Part shown: one piece after another, positions 21,930 to 32,692 of the stretch
How the letters are laid out: each line of letters opens with the position of its first letter
How positions within the stretch are numbered: the first letter of the stretch is position 1
Assembly (NCBI RefSeq): GCF_026151205.1
Contig: NC_087083.1
Coordinates: forward strand, 684,001 to 744,000
Reading direction: 5' to 3'
Length of the DNA: 60,000 nucleotides
Origin: Bolinopsis microptera
Lineage: Eukaryota > Ctenophora > Tentaculata > Lobata > Bolinopsidae
Position numbers and translations under genes: made by a program
Notes under the pieces: generated by a model
What the model saw: the letters and a program-made list of their open reading frames with translations, nothing else
Database searches by the model: none
Told to the model about the DNA's origin: nothing

Positions 21930-24900
21930 TTAGTCAGGGTCTGTCAATTTGTCCCAAAAGTGTTTTGCCAGGTTTGACTTAAAAGTTCTGGCATCACTTA
22001 TCTCTTTAAGGTCAGTTGGTAGGTCATTCCAGACACTGTGTGTTCTGAAGAAGAAGCTTCTCTTAAAGGAGTGAGCTTTTGCTTCCACAGTACACTTCAG
22101 GGAAAGGTGGTCGTGTCTGTTCTGTCGCCTCTGGTTGATATCAGGCATTTGAGATGTATCAACTTCATTATATCTCGAGGGTTGCCTTATGTTTGAACGC
22201 AACCTACCCTGTTCACTGGTTGTTATCGGGGTTAAATAAGGTGGGAGCTTCAGAACAGATTGACCATTGTATATCTGATGGAATAATAGTAAGTCTGTGT
22301 ATTCAAACTTCAGCTCCATTGGCAACATGTCTAGCTCTCTTAATCGAGCCAAGTATTCTAAGTCATTATAGTGATGATCCTGTTCGCCAAGGATCCACTT
22401 AACTGCTCTGCGCTGAATGTTTTCAACTTTGTTATTCAAGACAACACTTGTTGGTCTCCAGACAACACTGCAATTTTCGAAAAGGCTCCTAACCAGCGCT
22501 AGATAGAATGCCCGTTTTTGTTTACGGTCGTTAATAAACCGTAGAGTTCTTTTCATTAGACCTAGACGAGAACTAGCTTTCGTACAAAGGTTGACTATGT
22601 TCTCCTCCCACTTAAGGTCAGTTCTAACAAAGACCCCAAGGTCTTTTTCACTCTGGACGAAGTCTAGTGCCGTTCCATCTAGGGTATAGACAAAGAGCTG
22701 GAAGGGGAAAAAACTCAAAATTCCCTTTTCACTCATTTTGCTAGATATAGAGAGCACCTTGCATTTATTTGGGTGAAACTTCATTTTGTTTCTTACTGCC
22801 CAGCAATGCAGGGCGTCTATGTCTGCTTGTAGGATCTCATGGTCTCTCCAGCCCGTGATTTTACGCCATATTTTGGTGTCATCAGCGTATAGGGCTATCT
22901 TTGTACCTTCACTTACGCATTCTGACATGTCGTTAATAAAGAGTACAAAGAACAGAGGTCCTAAAATGGAGCCTTGGGGAACCCCAGATTCAACATTCTT
23001 AAGTTCTGAGTGGGATCCCCCAATTATAACACACTGTTTGCGGTCTTTGAGATAGTTCATAATGAACTTCAACAGTGTACCATTAATTTCAAATTCCGAT
23101 TTTAATTTCTTTAGGATGACATCATGGTTAACTGAGTCAAAGGCCTTGGCAAAGTCAAAGTATACCACATCAGTTCTGACATTATCGTTGATAGACAGAG
23201 AGAGACAGTCTATATACCCGACCATTTGTGTAGTACAAGACCTCTGAGGAAGAAAACCATGTTGGTTGTCATGTATTTTATGCTGGCATTTTGCCAACAG
23301 TTCATCTCTCACAATTTTTTCAAAAATTTTCATTACAAGGCTGGTGAGAGAGATTGGCCGATAATTTTCAACTAGAGTTTTGGGGCCTTTCTTATGCACA
23401 GGTACTACGTTAGCCAATTTCCACTCAGATGGTATCTGACCTATGTTATATGAGATTTTAAAAAGGCTCGAGAGTGGATATGCAATACTATCTCTACAGT
23501 TCTTTAAAATTTTGCCATGGATACCATCTGGACCAGCAGCTTTATTAACATTAACATCTTTTAGAATTTTTCGGATTCTGCTGGTACTGAACTCAATGTC
23601 GTTTACTGAGTCATTACTATAATCAATATCAACATCATAATTACTCGCTTCGGAAAACTGTGCAGCAAAATATTCATTGAACATTTCAGCTTGGTCTAAG
23701 TGATTGTTTCTAAATCTGCCGTTATAGTTTACTGTTCCTGGTATGCGAGTAGATTTTGATGTCGATTTGACATGTTTCCAGAATTTCTTTGATATAAGAG
23801 CTGGATCATCATCATCATTCAAATTTGATATCATTTTTTGGTCGACCAAATTTTGAAAATCTTTTCTACATTGTGAGAACTTTTCATAGTCCTCAGCTAG
23901 GCATGATCTTTTAGATTTGACTCGTAGTTTTTCTTTTTTGAGACACAGCTGATAAGTGTCAGAGTCAAACCAGGGTGGCTGATCCTTATCTGATATCGTA
24001 ATAGTTGGGATTCGGTTGTGTATGTGATGGAACAGGATTTTCTTAAAACGGAACCATCCTGTTTCTGCATCACAGTTAAGGTGATCATCCCATCTAACTG
24101 ATTTCAGATCATTGTTCAGGCCGATCCAGTCTGCTTTTTTGTAATTTAAGATTTTTCGTTTGGTGACCTTCTTTCTAAACTTCATTTTAGCACTAAAAGT
24201 TATTCCAAAGTGATCTGAGGAGCATATCTCATTTTTCCCCAGGACCGCCAAATTTTCAACAACACTTATCATATTACAGAAGAGAAGATCGAGGACCTTC
24301 CCTTTATCATGAGTGGGTTGGTTTATCATTTGTGTTAAGCCTAGGTCATTAAACAGATCTATAAAACGGCCACCAAGAAGTGTGGGGGACACACCGTCTG
24401 ACCAGTTAACTTCAGGTAGATTGAAGTCCCCAACTACAAAGTGGGCCTTAAACTTTCTCCGTCCTACCACATTTCTGAGGTGTTTCTCAATTTCATTAAA
24501 ATTATTTTCACCAAGGGTGCCAACTCTATAGCAGGCAGTTATGCAGTAGCATGAGTTGTTTGATTTTAGGCTGACTGAGATCATTTCAGCCCTAGAGCTG
24601 ACATCAATCTTGTTATTTTCAATACTGATGCCAGTCTTGACTGCAATAAGGACTCCGCCCCCCTTCCTTCGAAACTTATTTGGGTTATCAGGATCCGGGG
24701 GGGTGGGATCTTTTGGATCTATCCTTCCGATATATCTTGTAGATGCTATCAGGGAGGATCTCATTTTCCAGGTGCTCTTTTGAAAGCCAAGTCTCAGTCA
24801 GAACAATAACATCAGGCTTGTCTTCATAGATCTTAGATTGGAGCTCTAGTAGTTTACCAGCATCAAGCGGCATGTTTTTAGATGCTAGGCCACTAAAGGG

Positions 24901-25332
24901 GACAAGCCCTCTCAAATTTTGGTACATTACCTTTAGATGACTGAGGTTATTGTTATCAACTGGACCTGGGTTAAGTATGCTTGTATTGCAGATAACAAGC
25001 AAAACTAAGTTCAGAATGGTCGTCCAGATGGTGAACATGTTACTTAGGAACTGATGTCCACTACACTTAGCGGAAGAGTAACGTCTGGGACAACCATACT
25101 TCACTATCCATAGGGCTATTCCATTTTGTTTCTTTGAATAGATGATCATTAGGACTACAGGATTTGCACTGTTCATAAGGCAGTCCCAGTCATTGGTCAG
25201 GTGTAGTCCGATCTTGTACGAGCGATGCATACGAAATGTTTGGTCTGGGTATTCACTTGCTGTTTCAATGGCCCCCGCCAATAACAGACAGATCATATAC
25301 ACATATACAACAATCACTACTCCATAAATCAT
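21930..25332 (-). pseudogene. Element C ORF: APE endonuclease and reverse transcriptase, one frameshift
   Basis: ATG 25332 starts a hydrophobic N-terminal region ('VVIVVYVYMICLLLAG', later 'ILNLVLLVIC'), then 'ILNPGP' near 24970. The endonuclease begins with 'KVMYQNLRGLV' and 'VIVLTETWLS' (catalytic Glu, near 24790). The frame then shifts near 24690-24720 at a C-rich run and continues with 'GGGVLIAVKTG', 'FVVGDFNLPEVNW' and 'SSDHFGITF'. RT motifs: 'NVVPVHKKGPKTLVENYRPIS', 'QHGFLPQRSC', 'YFDFAKAFDSVNHD', 'SGVPQGSILGPL', 'ALYADDTKIW'. The stop is at 21930. One indel in a homopolymer is the only lesion, so it is either a young dead copy or a sequencing error. Confidence 0.85.
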
Positions 25333-25368
25333 CTTTAATATAGAGCGAGTAGGGGGGTATTGTGATAT

Positions 25369-27811
25369 TAATGGGTATTTGTCGAGTGTTTCTAAGTACA
25401 TGTTGTGCTATGAAAATGATGAGAATACTAGTTTACCAGTAAAGTTATGTGATGATGACTTTCAAAACAACTGTATATCACCGTCTACTTACACTGATAG
25501 AGTACGCAAACACAGGATGTGTGACGGAGTGTGGGATTGTACTGATGGAAGTGACGAACTTAATGACATGTGTGAATACATGACGAAGGAATTTCAATGT
25601 GTCCGTAGGTTTAACTTAAAAATAATTATGTCCGGAATACCAGTTTCTTGGATAATGGACAATGAGACGGATTGTATGGACGGGTTAGATGAACAGGCTG
25701 AGGATTTGAACTTCTGTGACAATCAAACTGACGAAACCTATCGTTTTAAAGAAAGTGACGAAACTTGCGATAACGTCTATCTGTGTCCAAAAGGTAATAA
25801 ACCATACGTTCAATTCGAACAACTCTGTGATGGAGTGGAGACGTGTGGTGACGGTGCAGAGAATGGGGTTTGTAGGATCGCTAGAGATTTCCCAACGATC
25901 AATAAGACCGCTCTTTATCACGGAGGATTGCGAAATGTAAGCAGTGACTCCAACTGTGAAGTACGACCCTGGATTGCAGATGTATTCGGAATTACAAAGT
26001 CAGAGTTAATCGTTCCGACCTCTAAGGTTAATTGCAGCTATTTGTTTGGTGAATATTACCTGTTTCTCAGTTGCATGGATCTATGTTCAGATGCCCCATG
26101 TCCTCTAAATAAAAACAGAACATTGTTGTACAATTCATGTCCTGGACAATATCCTGACCGAGTATATACTCTTGCTAACAACTCTTTTCTAACGTTTGTT
26201 ACAAAATCAAAACAAGACCAATTTCACCAGGACTATTTCCAATGCAATAATAGTAGATGTATTGAATACAATCAAGTGTGTGATCTCGCAAATGATTGCG
26301 GGGACATGAGTGACGAAGCAAACTGTTCAAATAACATGATCTGCGAAGACACTTTGAACTCAACTAATCATCAGTTCATTTCCTTATCACAGAGATGTGA
26401 TGGTATGTATGATTGCTTTGACCTTTCAGACGAATGCAATGACGCTTGTGGAAAAAGAATACTTAAAAACTGGATACTGCAAGTATTGTGCTGGGTCATG
26501 GGTGTGCTAGCATTGATCTTCAACTCGTACACCGTATTCTGTGGGCTGAAAACTCTTCAGGATAGTGGGACTAGAAGTATGTTAACTAATAAGGCAATGG
26601 TCAGTCTTATCGGATCAGGGGATCTATTTATCGGATTATACTTAATTATGTTGTCTTTCTATGATAGTTTTGAATATGGGAACGGGTTTTGCAGACATCA
26701 AGCCGAATGGTACACTGGAACAGCATGCTCCATATTAGGGGTCATCAGCACAGTTGGATCACAAGTGTCCCTTTTTGCAATGGCATCTTTGAGTATCATA
26801 AGAATGTACAAGCTCACTTTCAGGAAAATGAGTATTCCAGGCCCTGTAAACAGAAATTCCGTCATCAAGGTTGCTTTCTTGGTAACGGGTATTATCACTG
26901 CTTCACTAGCTATAGCTGTTACACCATTGATGCCTTTATTAGAGGAATATTTTGTACAAGGAATGTACTATGACCCCGCCTACAAAGTGTTCATTGGCTT
27001 CCCCAACAAAGAGAAACATGTTAAAGTTCTTCAAGCACATTACAATACCACTAACAGTAACATCACTATTGATTTAACCTGGAAACAAATCAGTGATAAG
27101 GTGGACGGCATGTTCACTCAGCAATATGGACTTTTGAGTAAACGTCCAGTTCATTTTTATGGAAACGACGGTGTCTGTTTATTCAAGTACTTTGTTCGGA
27201 GTGACGATGCAAGAAGAATCAGACAAACGATACAAAATATAGCAGACATAACTGATCAAAAAGGAGATCCAGTAGTTTGGCTTATGCTTGGTGTGAACTT
27301 AGTCTGCTTCATCATCATTTCTATTTGTTACATAGTTATTTATATCAAGACAAGGATTTCTTCACAGAGATCAGGACAGCTTCATAACCCAGAAAGAGTT
27401 AGGGTCAATAGGTCTATACAGAATAAAATTACTCTTATTGTTGCGACTGATTTCCTTTGCTGGGTACCATTTATTGTTATAAGCGGTATGCATAATCTTG
27501 ATTTTTTCGATGCTACTGAATGGTATGTTACGTATGCGATGATAGTTCTTCCACTTAACTCTGTTATCAACCCACTGATATACGAAAAAACATTAGCAGA
27601 GTTCCTAGGCAGAAAGTTGGGGGAGGTAAAAAGACTTATCAGGCTAAGTATCTCCACAGTTTTGTCTTTGATTGCAAGATTTATTCAGTCAAGGAGTGAA
27701 GACATACAAAGCGGGAACAATGATCTAGATGTCATACAGATGGAACATATAAGAGTACAAGAGAATCGGGAACTTTCAAATCAAGTATTAGCTATGACAG
27801 AAAATCTGTGA
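25369..27811 (+). pseudogene. LDLa/7TM receptor gene, 3' part with the complete seven-helix domain
   Basis: The frame continues from 21377 and is open for 814 codons. Five LDLa-type modules are visible: 'MCDGVWDCTDGSDE' (~25518), 'ETDCMDGLDE' (~25666), 'LCDGVETCGDGAE' (~25824), 'VCDLANDCGDMSDEANC' (~26277) and 'RCDGMYDCFDLSDEC' (~26394). A rhodopsin-class 7TM follows: TM1 ~26470-26540, TM2 ~26596-26660, TM3 ~26715-26785, TM4 ~26860-26940, TM5 ~27270-27345, TM6 with CWVP at 27458, TM7 with NPLIY at 27569. The DRY position reads S-I-I-R-M. The ECL2 is unusually long (~110 residues, N-glycosylation sites). The TM7 style resembles LGR/GRL101 receptors, but no leucine-rich repeats lie between LDLa and TM1. 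A plasma-membrane receptor; ligand unknown. I label it pseudogene only because LINE C splits its exon here. Confidence 0.85.
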
Positions 27812-27842
27812 AGTGTTTACTCTATGATACTGTTACTCGTAT

Positions 27843-27848
27843 ATTAAA
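27843..27848 (+). promoter_or_regulatory. Candidate poly(A) signal ATTAAA for the receptor
   Basis: The common variant hexamer lies 31 bp after the receptor stop codon. No other clear AATAAA occurs before the next ORF. If used, the 3' UTR would be very short. Confidence 0.4.
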
Positions 27849-27865
27849 GAGTTAGAGGATAGAAG

Positions 27866-28600
27866 ATGTCCACTGAGGACAATGATAACTACAAAAAGAC
27901 AGCTGCTGTCGCGAGTAATAAGAAGGAGGGGACAGTTGACAACTTCAAGGGGACAGTTGTTGAGAACGTTGATGACTCGAAAGAGATGCAACTGCTGAGG
28001 ACAACGACAACTCTAAGGAGACAGATGCTGAGGACCATGACAACTCTAAGGAGACAGATGCTGAGGAAAATGACAACTCTAAGGAGACAGCTGCTGAGGA
28101 AAATGGTAACTCGAAGGAGACATCTGACGAAGACGATGATAACTCGAAGGAGAAAGCTGCTGAGGACAATGACAACTCTAAGGAGACAGCTGCTGAGGAC
28201 AATGAAAACTCTGAGGAGACATGTATACTGAGAACCATGATAACTTCAAGGAGACAGCTGCTGAGGACGATGTTAACAACAAGGACACAGCTGCTGAGGA
28301 CAATGACAACTCTAAGGAGACAGTTTCTGAGGACCATGACAACTCTAAGGAGACAGATGCTGAGGACGATGTTAACACCAAGGAGACAGCTGCTGAGGAA
28401 AATGGTAACTCGAAGGAGATATCTGACGAGGACGATGATAACTTGAAGGAGAAAGCTGCTGTAGTGAGAAATGACAAGGAAGGAACAACCAAGGAGGGTC
28501 CTGATGAAAAAATAGTTGATCCTGCAGTGGAATGCGGCGAGATGCATCTTCTCATAACACCTTGTTTCATAAAAATGGACGACCCCTTCGCTGATTGTAC
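27866..28600 (+). pseudogene. Acidic protein with tandem 11-residue repeats, frameshifted
   Basis: From ATG 27866 the frame gives a hydrophilic start. After about 27985 a single-base shift is needed to follow tandem 33-bp units encoding variants of NSKETAAEDND. Another shift near 28215 and a third near 28590 are needed to keep the acidic reading. Roughly fourteen units are present up to about 28460. The antisense Ser/Leu-rich frames over the same DNA are shadows. The ORF starts 54 bp after the receptor stop. It may be the 5' part of LINE E or an unrelated gene; I cannot decide from sequence. Confidence 0.5.
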
Positions 28601-29554
28601 ACGGATTCTGATAAGGAAACAGTCAAACTGGGCCTTAAATGTGAAAAGGAAACTGATATTGTACCTAACAGTACTAATTCCTCCATTACTAAACCAGTGA
28701 ATCTTGTGATGAAAGCAGGCACAAATTACGATGGTGCAGAACTGATTCTATCTTACCCCAAAGAACACGATCATATTAAAATGACCCAAAGTGCTGATGA
28801 CCCTGACAAACAGGACACTACGATTGATCACCCAGAAGAAGTAGCATCTGATGATACAACCGATGGCATTCAAGGTTTTGTATTTCCCAATAAGGTTACA
28901 GCTGCTAATCCTGATAAAAAGGATCCAACCTCAACCAACAGTGCTAATCCCTCTGTTACTGAATCAGTGAGTCCCCCTGATAAAGAGGACCCTACGATCG
29001 ATTACCCGAAGGAAAAAGCCTTTGAAGATACAACTGATGGCCTTAAAATGAACAAACTGATCCTGAGGGAAGAAAAATTGGTCCAACTTGCGGACCGTAA
29101 CTCAAGAAGCAAAATTATCCATTTGGTGAAGTTATGCCACATGAGGGTGGCGCACACCGCTGAGCTAAACAGAAAGATAGTTCTTGAGCACCTTATAGAT
29201 GCTTCGCAAGGAAGAGTGAAGCCTCAACCGAGCCTGATCGAGAAACTTGTCAAGAAACTCAACGATGACGCAGTTACTGCCGAACTGATGAACATAGGTA
29301 TAAAAGTGCCGAAAAGCGCCAGAATGTGCAAGGGTGCCCTCGAGACTTATCTCAATAAAGGGTTTAGTTTTCTTAACACAAGTGATTACAATGAAACCTG
29401 TAATTTGAAAGAAAGTCGAATTGGAAGCCCCAATACTAGAAAAAACAATCAAATGGGAAAGAAACTAAGACCAGTAAAAAAATCCAAAGAGATCAAGAAA
29501 CACGATGAAAGCAAAGTAATAGTTGACCCCGATAAGAAATACGAGCTTGTGTGA
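28595..29554 (+). CDS. Hydrophilic ORF with a helical domain, probably N-terminal part of LINE E
   Basis: An intact 319-codon frame that overlaps the preceding acidic frame by a shift; its upstream reading is the third frame of the acidic ORF. Residues ~1-150 are low-complexity with repeated 'DPDKxDPT' and 'EDTTDG' phrases. Residues ~155-260 look like a compact helical domain ('LREEKLVQLADRNSRSK', 'KLCHMRVAHTAELNRKIV', 'LIEKLVKKLNDDAVTAEL'). The end is Lys-rich. No family recognised. The next frame (29551-29895) overlaps its stop by 4 bp and leads directly into an endonuclease relic, so the whole stretch may be the long leader of a B-family LINE. Confidence 0.5.
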   Translation: MYTDSDKETVKLGLKCEKETDIVPNSTNSSITKPVNLVMKAGTNYDGAELILSYPKEHDHIKMTQSADDPDKQDTTIDHPEEVASDDTTDGIQGFVFPNKVTAANPDKKDPTSTNSANPSVTESVSPPDKEDPTIDYPKEKAFEDTTDGLKMNKLILREEKLVQLADRNSRSKIIHLVKLCHMRVAHTAELNRKIVLEHLIDASQGRVKPQPSLIEKLVKKLNDDAVTAELMNIGIKVPKSARMCKGALETYLNKGFSFLNTSDYNETCNLKESRIGSPNTRKNNQMGKKLRPVKKSKEIKKHDESKVIVDPDKKYELV

Positions 29555-31270
29555 CTAAAAGAAATGATATGCCGATAGAAACTGACACAACTAAGGCAGC
29601 TGCATTTGTCATTGACCCCTCTCCGCCAGACTTAATGAAAGAAGAAGATAAGAAGGATAGTGAAAATTCCAATGACTCCTTCGAACAAGATCTAGTGACT
29701 AACAGCACTTCAATCACACCAGAGAACTCTACTGAACTGCGAGTCATGAAATGGAGCGACGAAGTTGAGACAGAAAAGAAGGGTAAGAAGAAATCAGAAA
29801 AAAAAATACCAAGGATGAAGATTTATACTGTCCTAAAAAACAGAGACTGGAAAAGCCCCACGCTCTCAAAATACCCCAGTACTTCCTGGCACTAGGCTCA
29901 TGAAACAACACAACAACATCCTGACACAAAGCAGTGTCGTTTGCCTGCAAGAAACCAAACAGGACTTTTTTCCCCAACTATGAGTGCTTCAACAGCACAA
30001 GAATAGGCTGTCGATCGGGTGGAATTTGCATCGGGGTACATCGCTCAATTTCAAAACAAGTAAAGCTAGTAAAATGTTCCCTGACTTCCAAGCTATAACT
30101 TTCTATTTAGCTATCTCAATGATAAGGAAAACAAGTTCACCATCATCAATGTCTACGACTCACCAGAGCAGTCTTCGTACAAATCAAAACGCAAGGCTAG
30201 AAATGGCTCCCCTTACATGACAACTTTAGAGCACCTCCTTGATTTTAAAGCTCAAAACCCCGATCTTGGCAAGATCTTGCTGGTAGGCGACTTAAATGTT
30301 CATACTGGAAACACCAACTTCGACTTTGAAGAAGATGACTCTATCGCTGAACCAGATGAAATCCCGTACAGCCACCCAAAAAACCAGCAGGAGAGTAAGA
30401 AAGGATCAAGTACTTAACCCCAGGGGTAACCTATTGTTAGATTTCCTCGCTTGTAATCGACTATCGCTGCCAAACAGTAATACACTGGGAGAAATCTTTG
30501 GGGAATATACCTCTGTCAACTACAATGGTGCCAGCGTGGTTCACTATATGGCAGTCACACCTTAATGGTTGGAATCAGTGCTGTTATTCAAAGTGCAGAA
30601 TCTTAACAAACTCTCTGACTACCATGAAAGTCGTCGATCATACCGAAAACTTATAAAACTTTAAAAATCTGCATTCATAGAGGACCTCGTTTCAAGAGGC
30701 ATAAAGAAATGAAGACAAAGTGAAGCAAACTGGACGTCCTTGATATGCTTAACTTCAGTAAATTCTTCAAAGAGCTGTATAGTAAACCATCCATCGGCCC
30801 AAAGAAAGAAAACAGCTTCAAGACGATCATTAAAACTTACTAAGATAAAACTTAGACAAAAAGGACTCTACTTCTCAAGAGTATGCTAGACCTCTGGTAC
30901 CTCCGGTAGACAACCATATTTAACCTTTTCGACACCCTGATTGTTCCTGTTCTTTCTTACGGGTGCCAGATATGGCTTCCCATGACAAACTTCATCTCCT
31001 AGAGCTTCCTTTCCCTGATCCAATAATCGAAGATGAGCTTCATGTATTGCAGCCTTTCCCTCTCTATGAAGATTTCCGTCACTGTTCGTCCCACAAAGTA
31101 AAACATTACTCTTCTCTGATATTGGACAGATATTCGCACACCCTACAACCATCGGAGACCTAGGAAGGTTCCTTACAAAAGCACACGAACAAAGATTCCC
31201 TAAAGCATCCCCTATTCAAATTCCTAACAATAACGATATTGCCTAATGTAAAACTCGGAACACTTTTAGA
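29551..31270 (+). pseudogene. Element E: decayed B-family LINE (endonuclease and RT C-terminal remnants)
   Basis: A short Lys/Glu-rich frame (29551-29895) is followed by endonuclease remnants in shifting frames: 'SSVVCLQET' near 29935, 'GGICIGVHRSIS' near 30020, 'INVYDSPEQSS' near 30148, 'LLVGDLNVHTGNTNF' near 30280, 'LGEIFGEYTS' near 30490. These align block by block with element B ('LVNVYDSP', 'LLGDFNARTGT', 'LGDIFGAPT'). Beyond 30600 only scraps remain, then 'LIVPVLSYGCQIWLP' near 30935, matching B 'LVKPVATYACPVWLS'. The catalytic RT core is deleted. The same strand and order throughout support one dead copy. Confidence 0.75.
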
Positions 31271-31446
31271 AGAGTTCATTTAAGTTAAAAAATGAAATCT
31301 CATCCTGAAGATTTGCGGGATTATTTCTTTGTTTATTATAGTGATTTCAATGTTATTCTCATTCTCTTGTATATATACTTTTTGACTTTTGGAAAAATGT
31401 TATTTTTATATTGGGTCAGACATTGCCATTGTAATTTGACTTTTGA

Positions 31447-31500
31447 ATCGTTTAATCCGTTTAATCCGTTTAATCCGTTTGATCCGTTTAGTCCGTTATA
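31447..31500 (+). repeat. 9-bp 3' tail repeat of element E
   Basis: Five units of CGTTTAATC (later units CGTTTGATC and CGTTTAGTC). The unit closely resembles the TTTAATCCTG tail of element B, supporting assignment of 29.5-31.5 kb to the same family and marking the 3' end of E. Confidence 0.75.
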
Positions 31501-31878
31501 TATTACATCTATGACTTAATAGTCCATGTTTAATGTCACATTTGTTTTAATAATTGACTTAATTTTTAAATCGATTAATGTGATATATCTTAAAACATGA
31601 TTATATTTATAGTTTATGCCTCAGCAAGATTTATTATTTACAGAATCACTTTCTGGTTCGCTTAATCTTTAGCATAGTGAATTGTTAATTATAATATTAT
31701 CATCTTCTATGATCAATTCTATACTGGGGCTCTGAATTATGATTTCTTTATTTTGGAAGAGTTCATTGTACCTTTTATCATGACAGAATGCTAATTAAAC
31801 TGGTATCAAGGCTGCTTTACAATCCTATAGGCAACTTTAACTGTGCCCAGCTATGTTTTGTTGAATAAGCTCCAGCTA
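31501..31878. other. Non-coding spacer
   Basis: AT-rich, no ORF or repeat recognised. Confidence 0.4.
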
Positions 31879-32403
31879 GGGGGGGGGGGAAGTCAGTACC
31901 CATACGTTGGCCATAATAGCACTGAGTGCCGAATTGAAATAACTCTTTCTAGTATGACTTACTACCACCACTGGTTCGAGGAATTTGTCAAATCGAAAAA
32001 TATTCGTGTTCATTTTTTTCAAATAGAGGTTTATTTTCGCATTTATTTGATAGTTCGAGCCAAATTTTATTGAATGGTGTTTGGCCATTTAAATTACGTT
32101 TGTCCTGAAAAAATGAAAGTTCTAGCTTTCAGATGACCGAGATATGTGTTGATAACTTCGTAATTTTAAATCCGTTTCGCACCATCTTTTCAGATTATAT
32201 TCCGGATTAAATGACCTATTGCAATATGCAGTTACAACGGAGTCTCTAACATGTTCACAAACACGGAATCCTCGAACAAGTAGGTACAGTATGCCATCTG
32301 CAAAGCAACAACTCTCAAATATAAAACACGGCGGTGGTATAAGACCCAACGTATGGGTACTGACTTTTGCTCCCCCCACCCCCCCCCCCCCCCCCCCCCC
32401 CCC
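31879..32403. mobile_element. MITE with 21-bp perfect inverted repeats capped by G/C homopolymers
   Basis: AAGTCAGTACCCATACGTTGG at 31890-31910 is the exact complement of 32346-32366. Outside each arm lies a homopolymer (G at 31879-31889; C at 32371-32403, broken once by CA). The ~435-bp interior has no ORF of note. A stretch resembling its interior (TTGATAACTTC, then TTTCAGAT) recurs at about 58080-58140. No target-site duplication is evident, and the homopolymers obscure the exact ends. Confidence 0.7.
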
Positions 32404-32692
32404 ATGTAGTTTCAACAATATCTAATGTTTGGCGAGTTTTTGACTTTAAAGCTTTAATAGATAATGATTATTAATAAGTTATTATATTATAACTTAACTG
32501 ATATCAAGACTGAATACTAATGCTCTAATGATGAGTTAAACTATGTCAATTGAATGTTTCAGTTCAGTAATAGCACATTCACATTTGCTGCTGATTTGTT
32601 GCTCTCTTATCGCAAGGCTTATCTCTACTGTTATCACGACACCGCTCAGCCTGTCGCTCGTCTTGTATTGTGTAACTTTAACTGTAATCATG
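32404..32692. other. Spacer / 5' leader of the ORF1-type gene
   Basis: The ORF1 reading frame extends upstream to an ATG at 32543. That extension is hydrophobic and unlike the N-terminus of the related relic, so I place this in the untranslated leader. Confidence 0.4.

Larger units (their letters stand above)
21378..25362 (-). mobile_element. Element C: near full-length CR1/Jockey-like LINE inserted in the receptor exon
   Basis: A 3,985-bp minus-strand non-LTR retrotransposon. Its 3' end at 21378 carries the short tail repeat AAATC (three units), typical of CR1-like elements. It is flanked by the 6-bp duplication TGATAT (21372-21377 and 25363-25368). Excising the element plus one duplicate rejoins the receptor frame exactly, which fixes both ends. 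The 5' end shows a C-rich start. The element encodes an endonuclease and reverse transcriptase split by one frameshift. Confidence 0.9.

Noticed and set aside
21378-25362. Interpretation of LINE C as lying in an ordinary intron
   Set aside because: The target-site duplication joins the exon halves in frame at the exact element ends, and no GT/AG pair is needed; exon insertion is simpler.
20438-27811. Classification as a GRL101/relaxin-type LRR receptor
   Set aside because: No leucine-rich repeats are visible between the LDLa modules and TM1, so only the 7TM resemblance is retained.
27945-28570. Ser/Leu-rich minus-strand ORFs of 130 and 200 codons
   Set aside because: Antisense shadows of the KETAAEDND repeat; the plus strand gives the acidic reading that continues into unique coding sequence.
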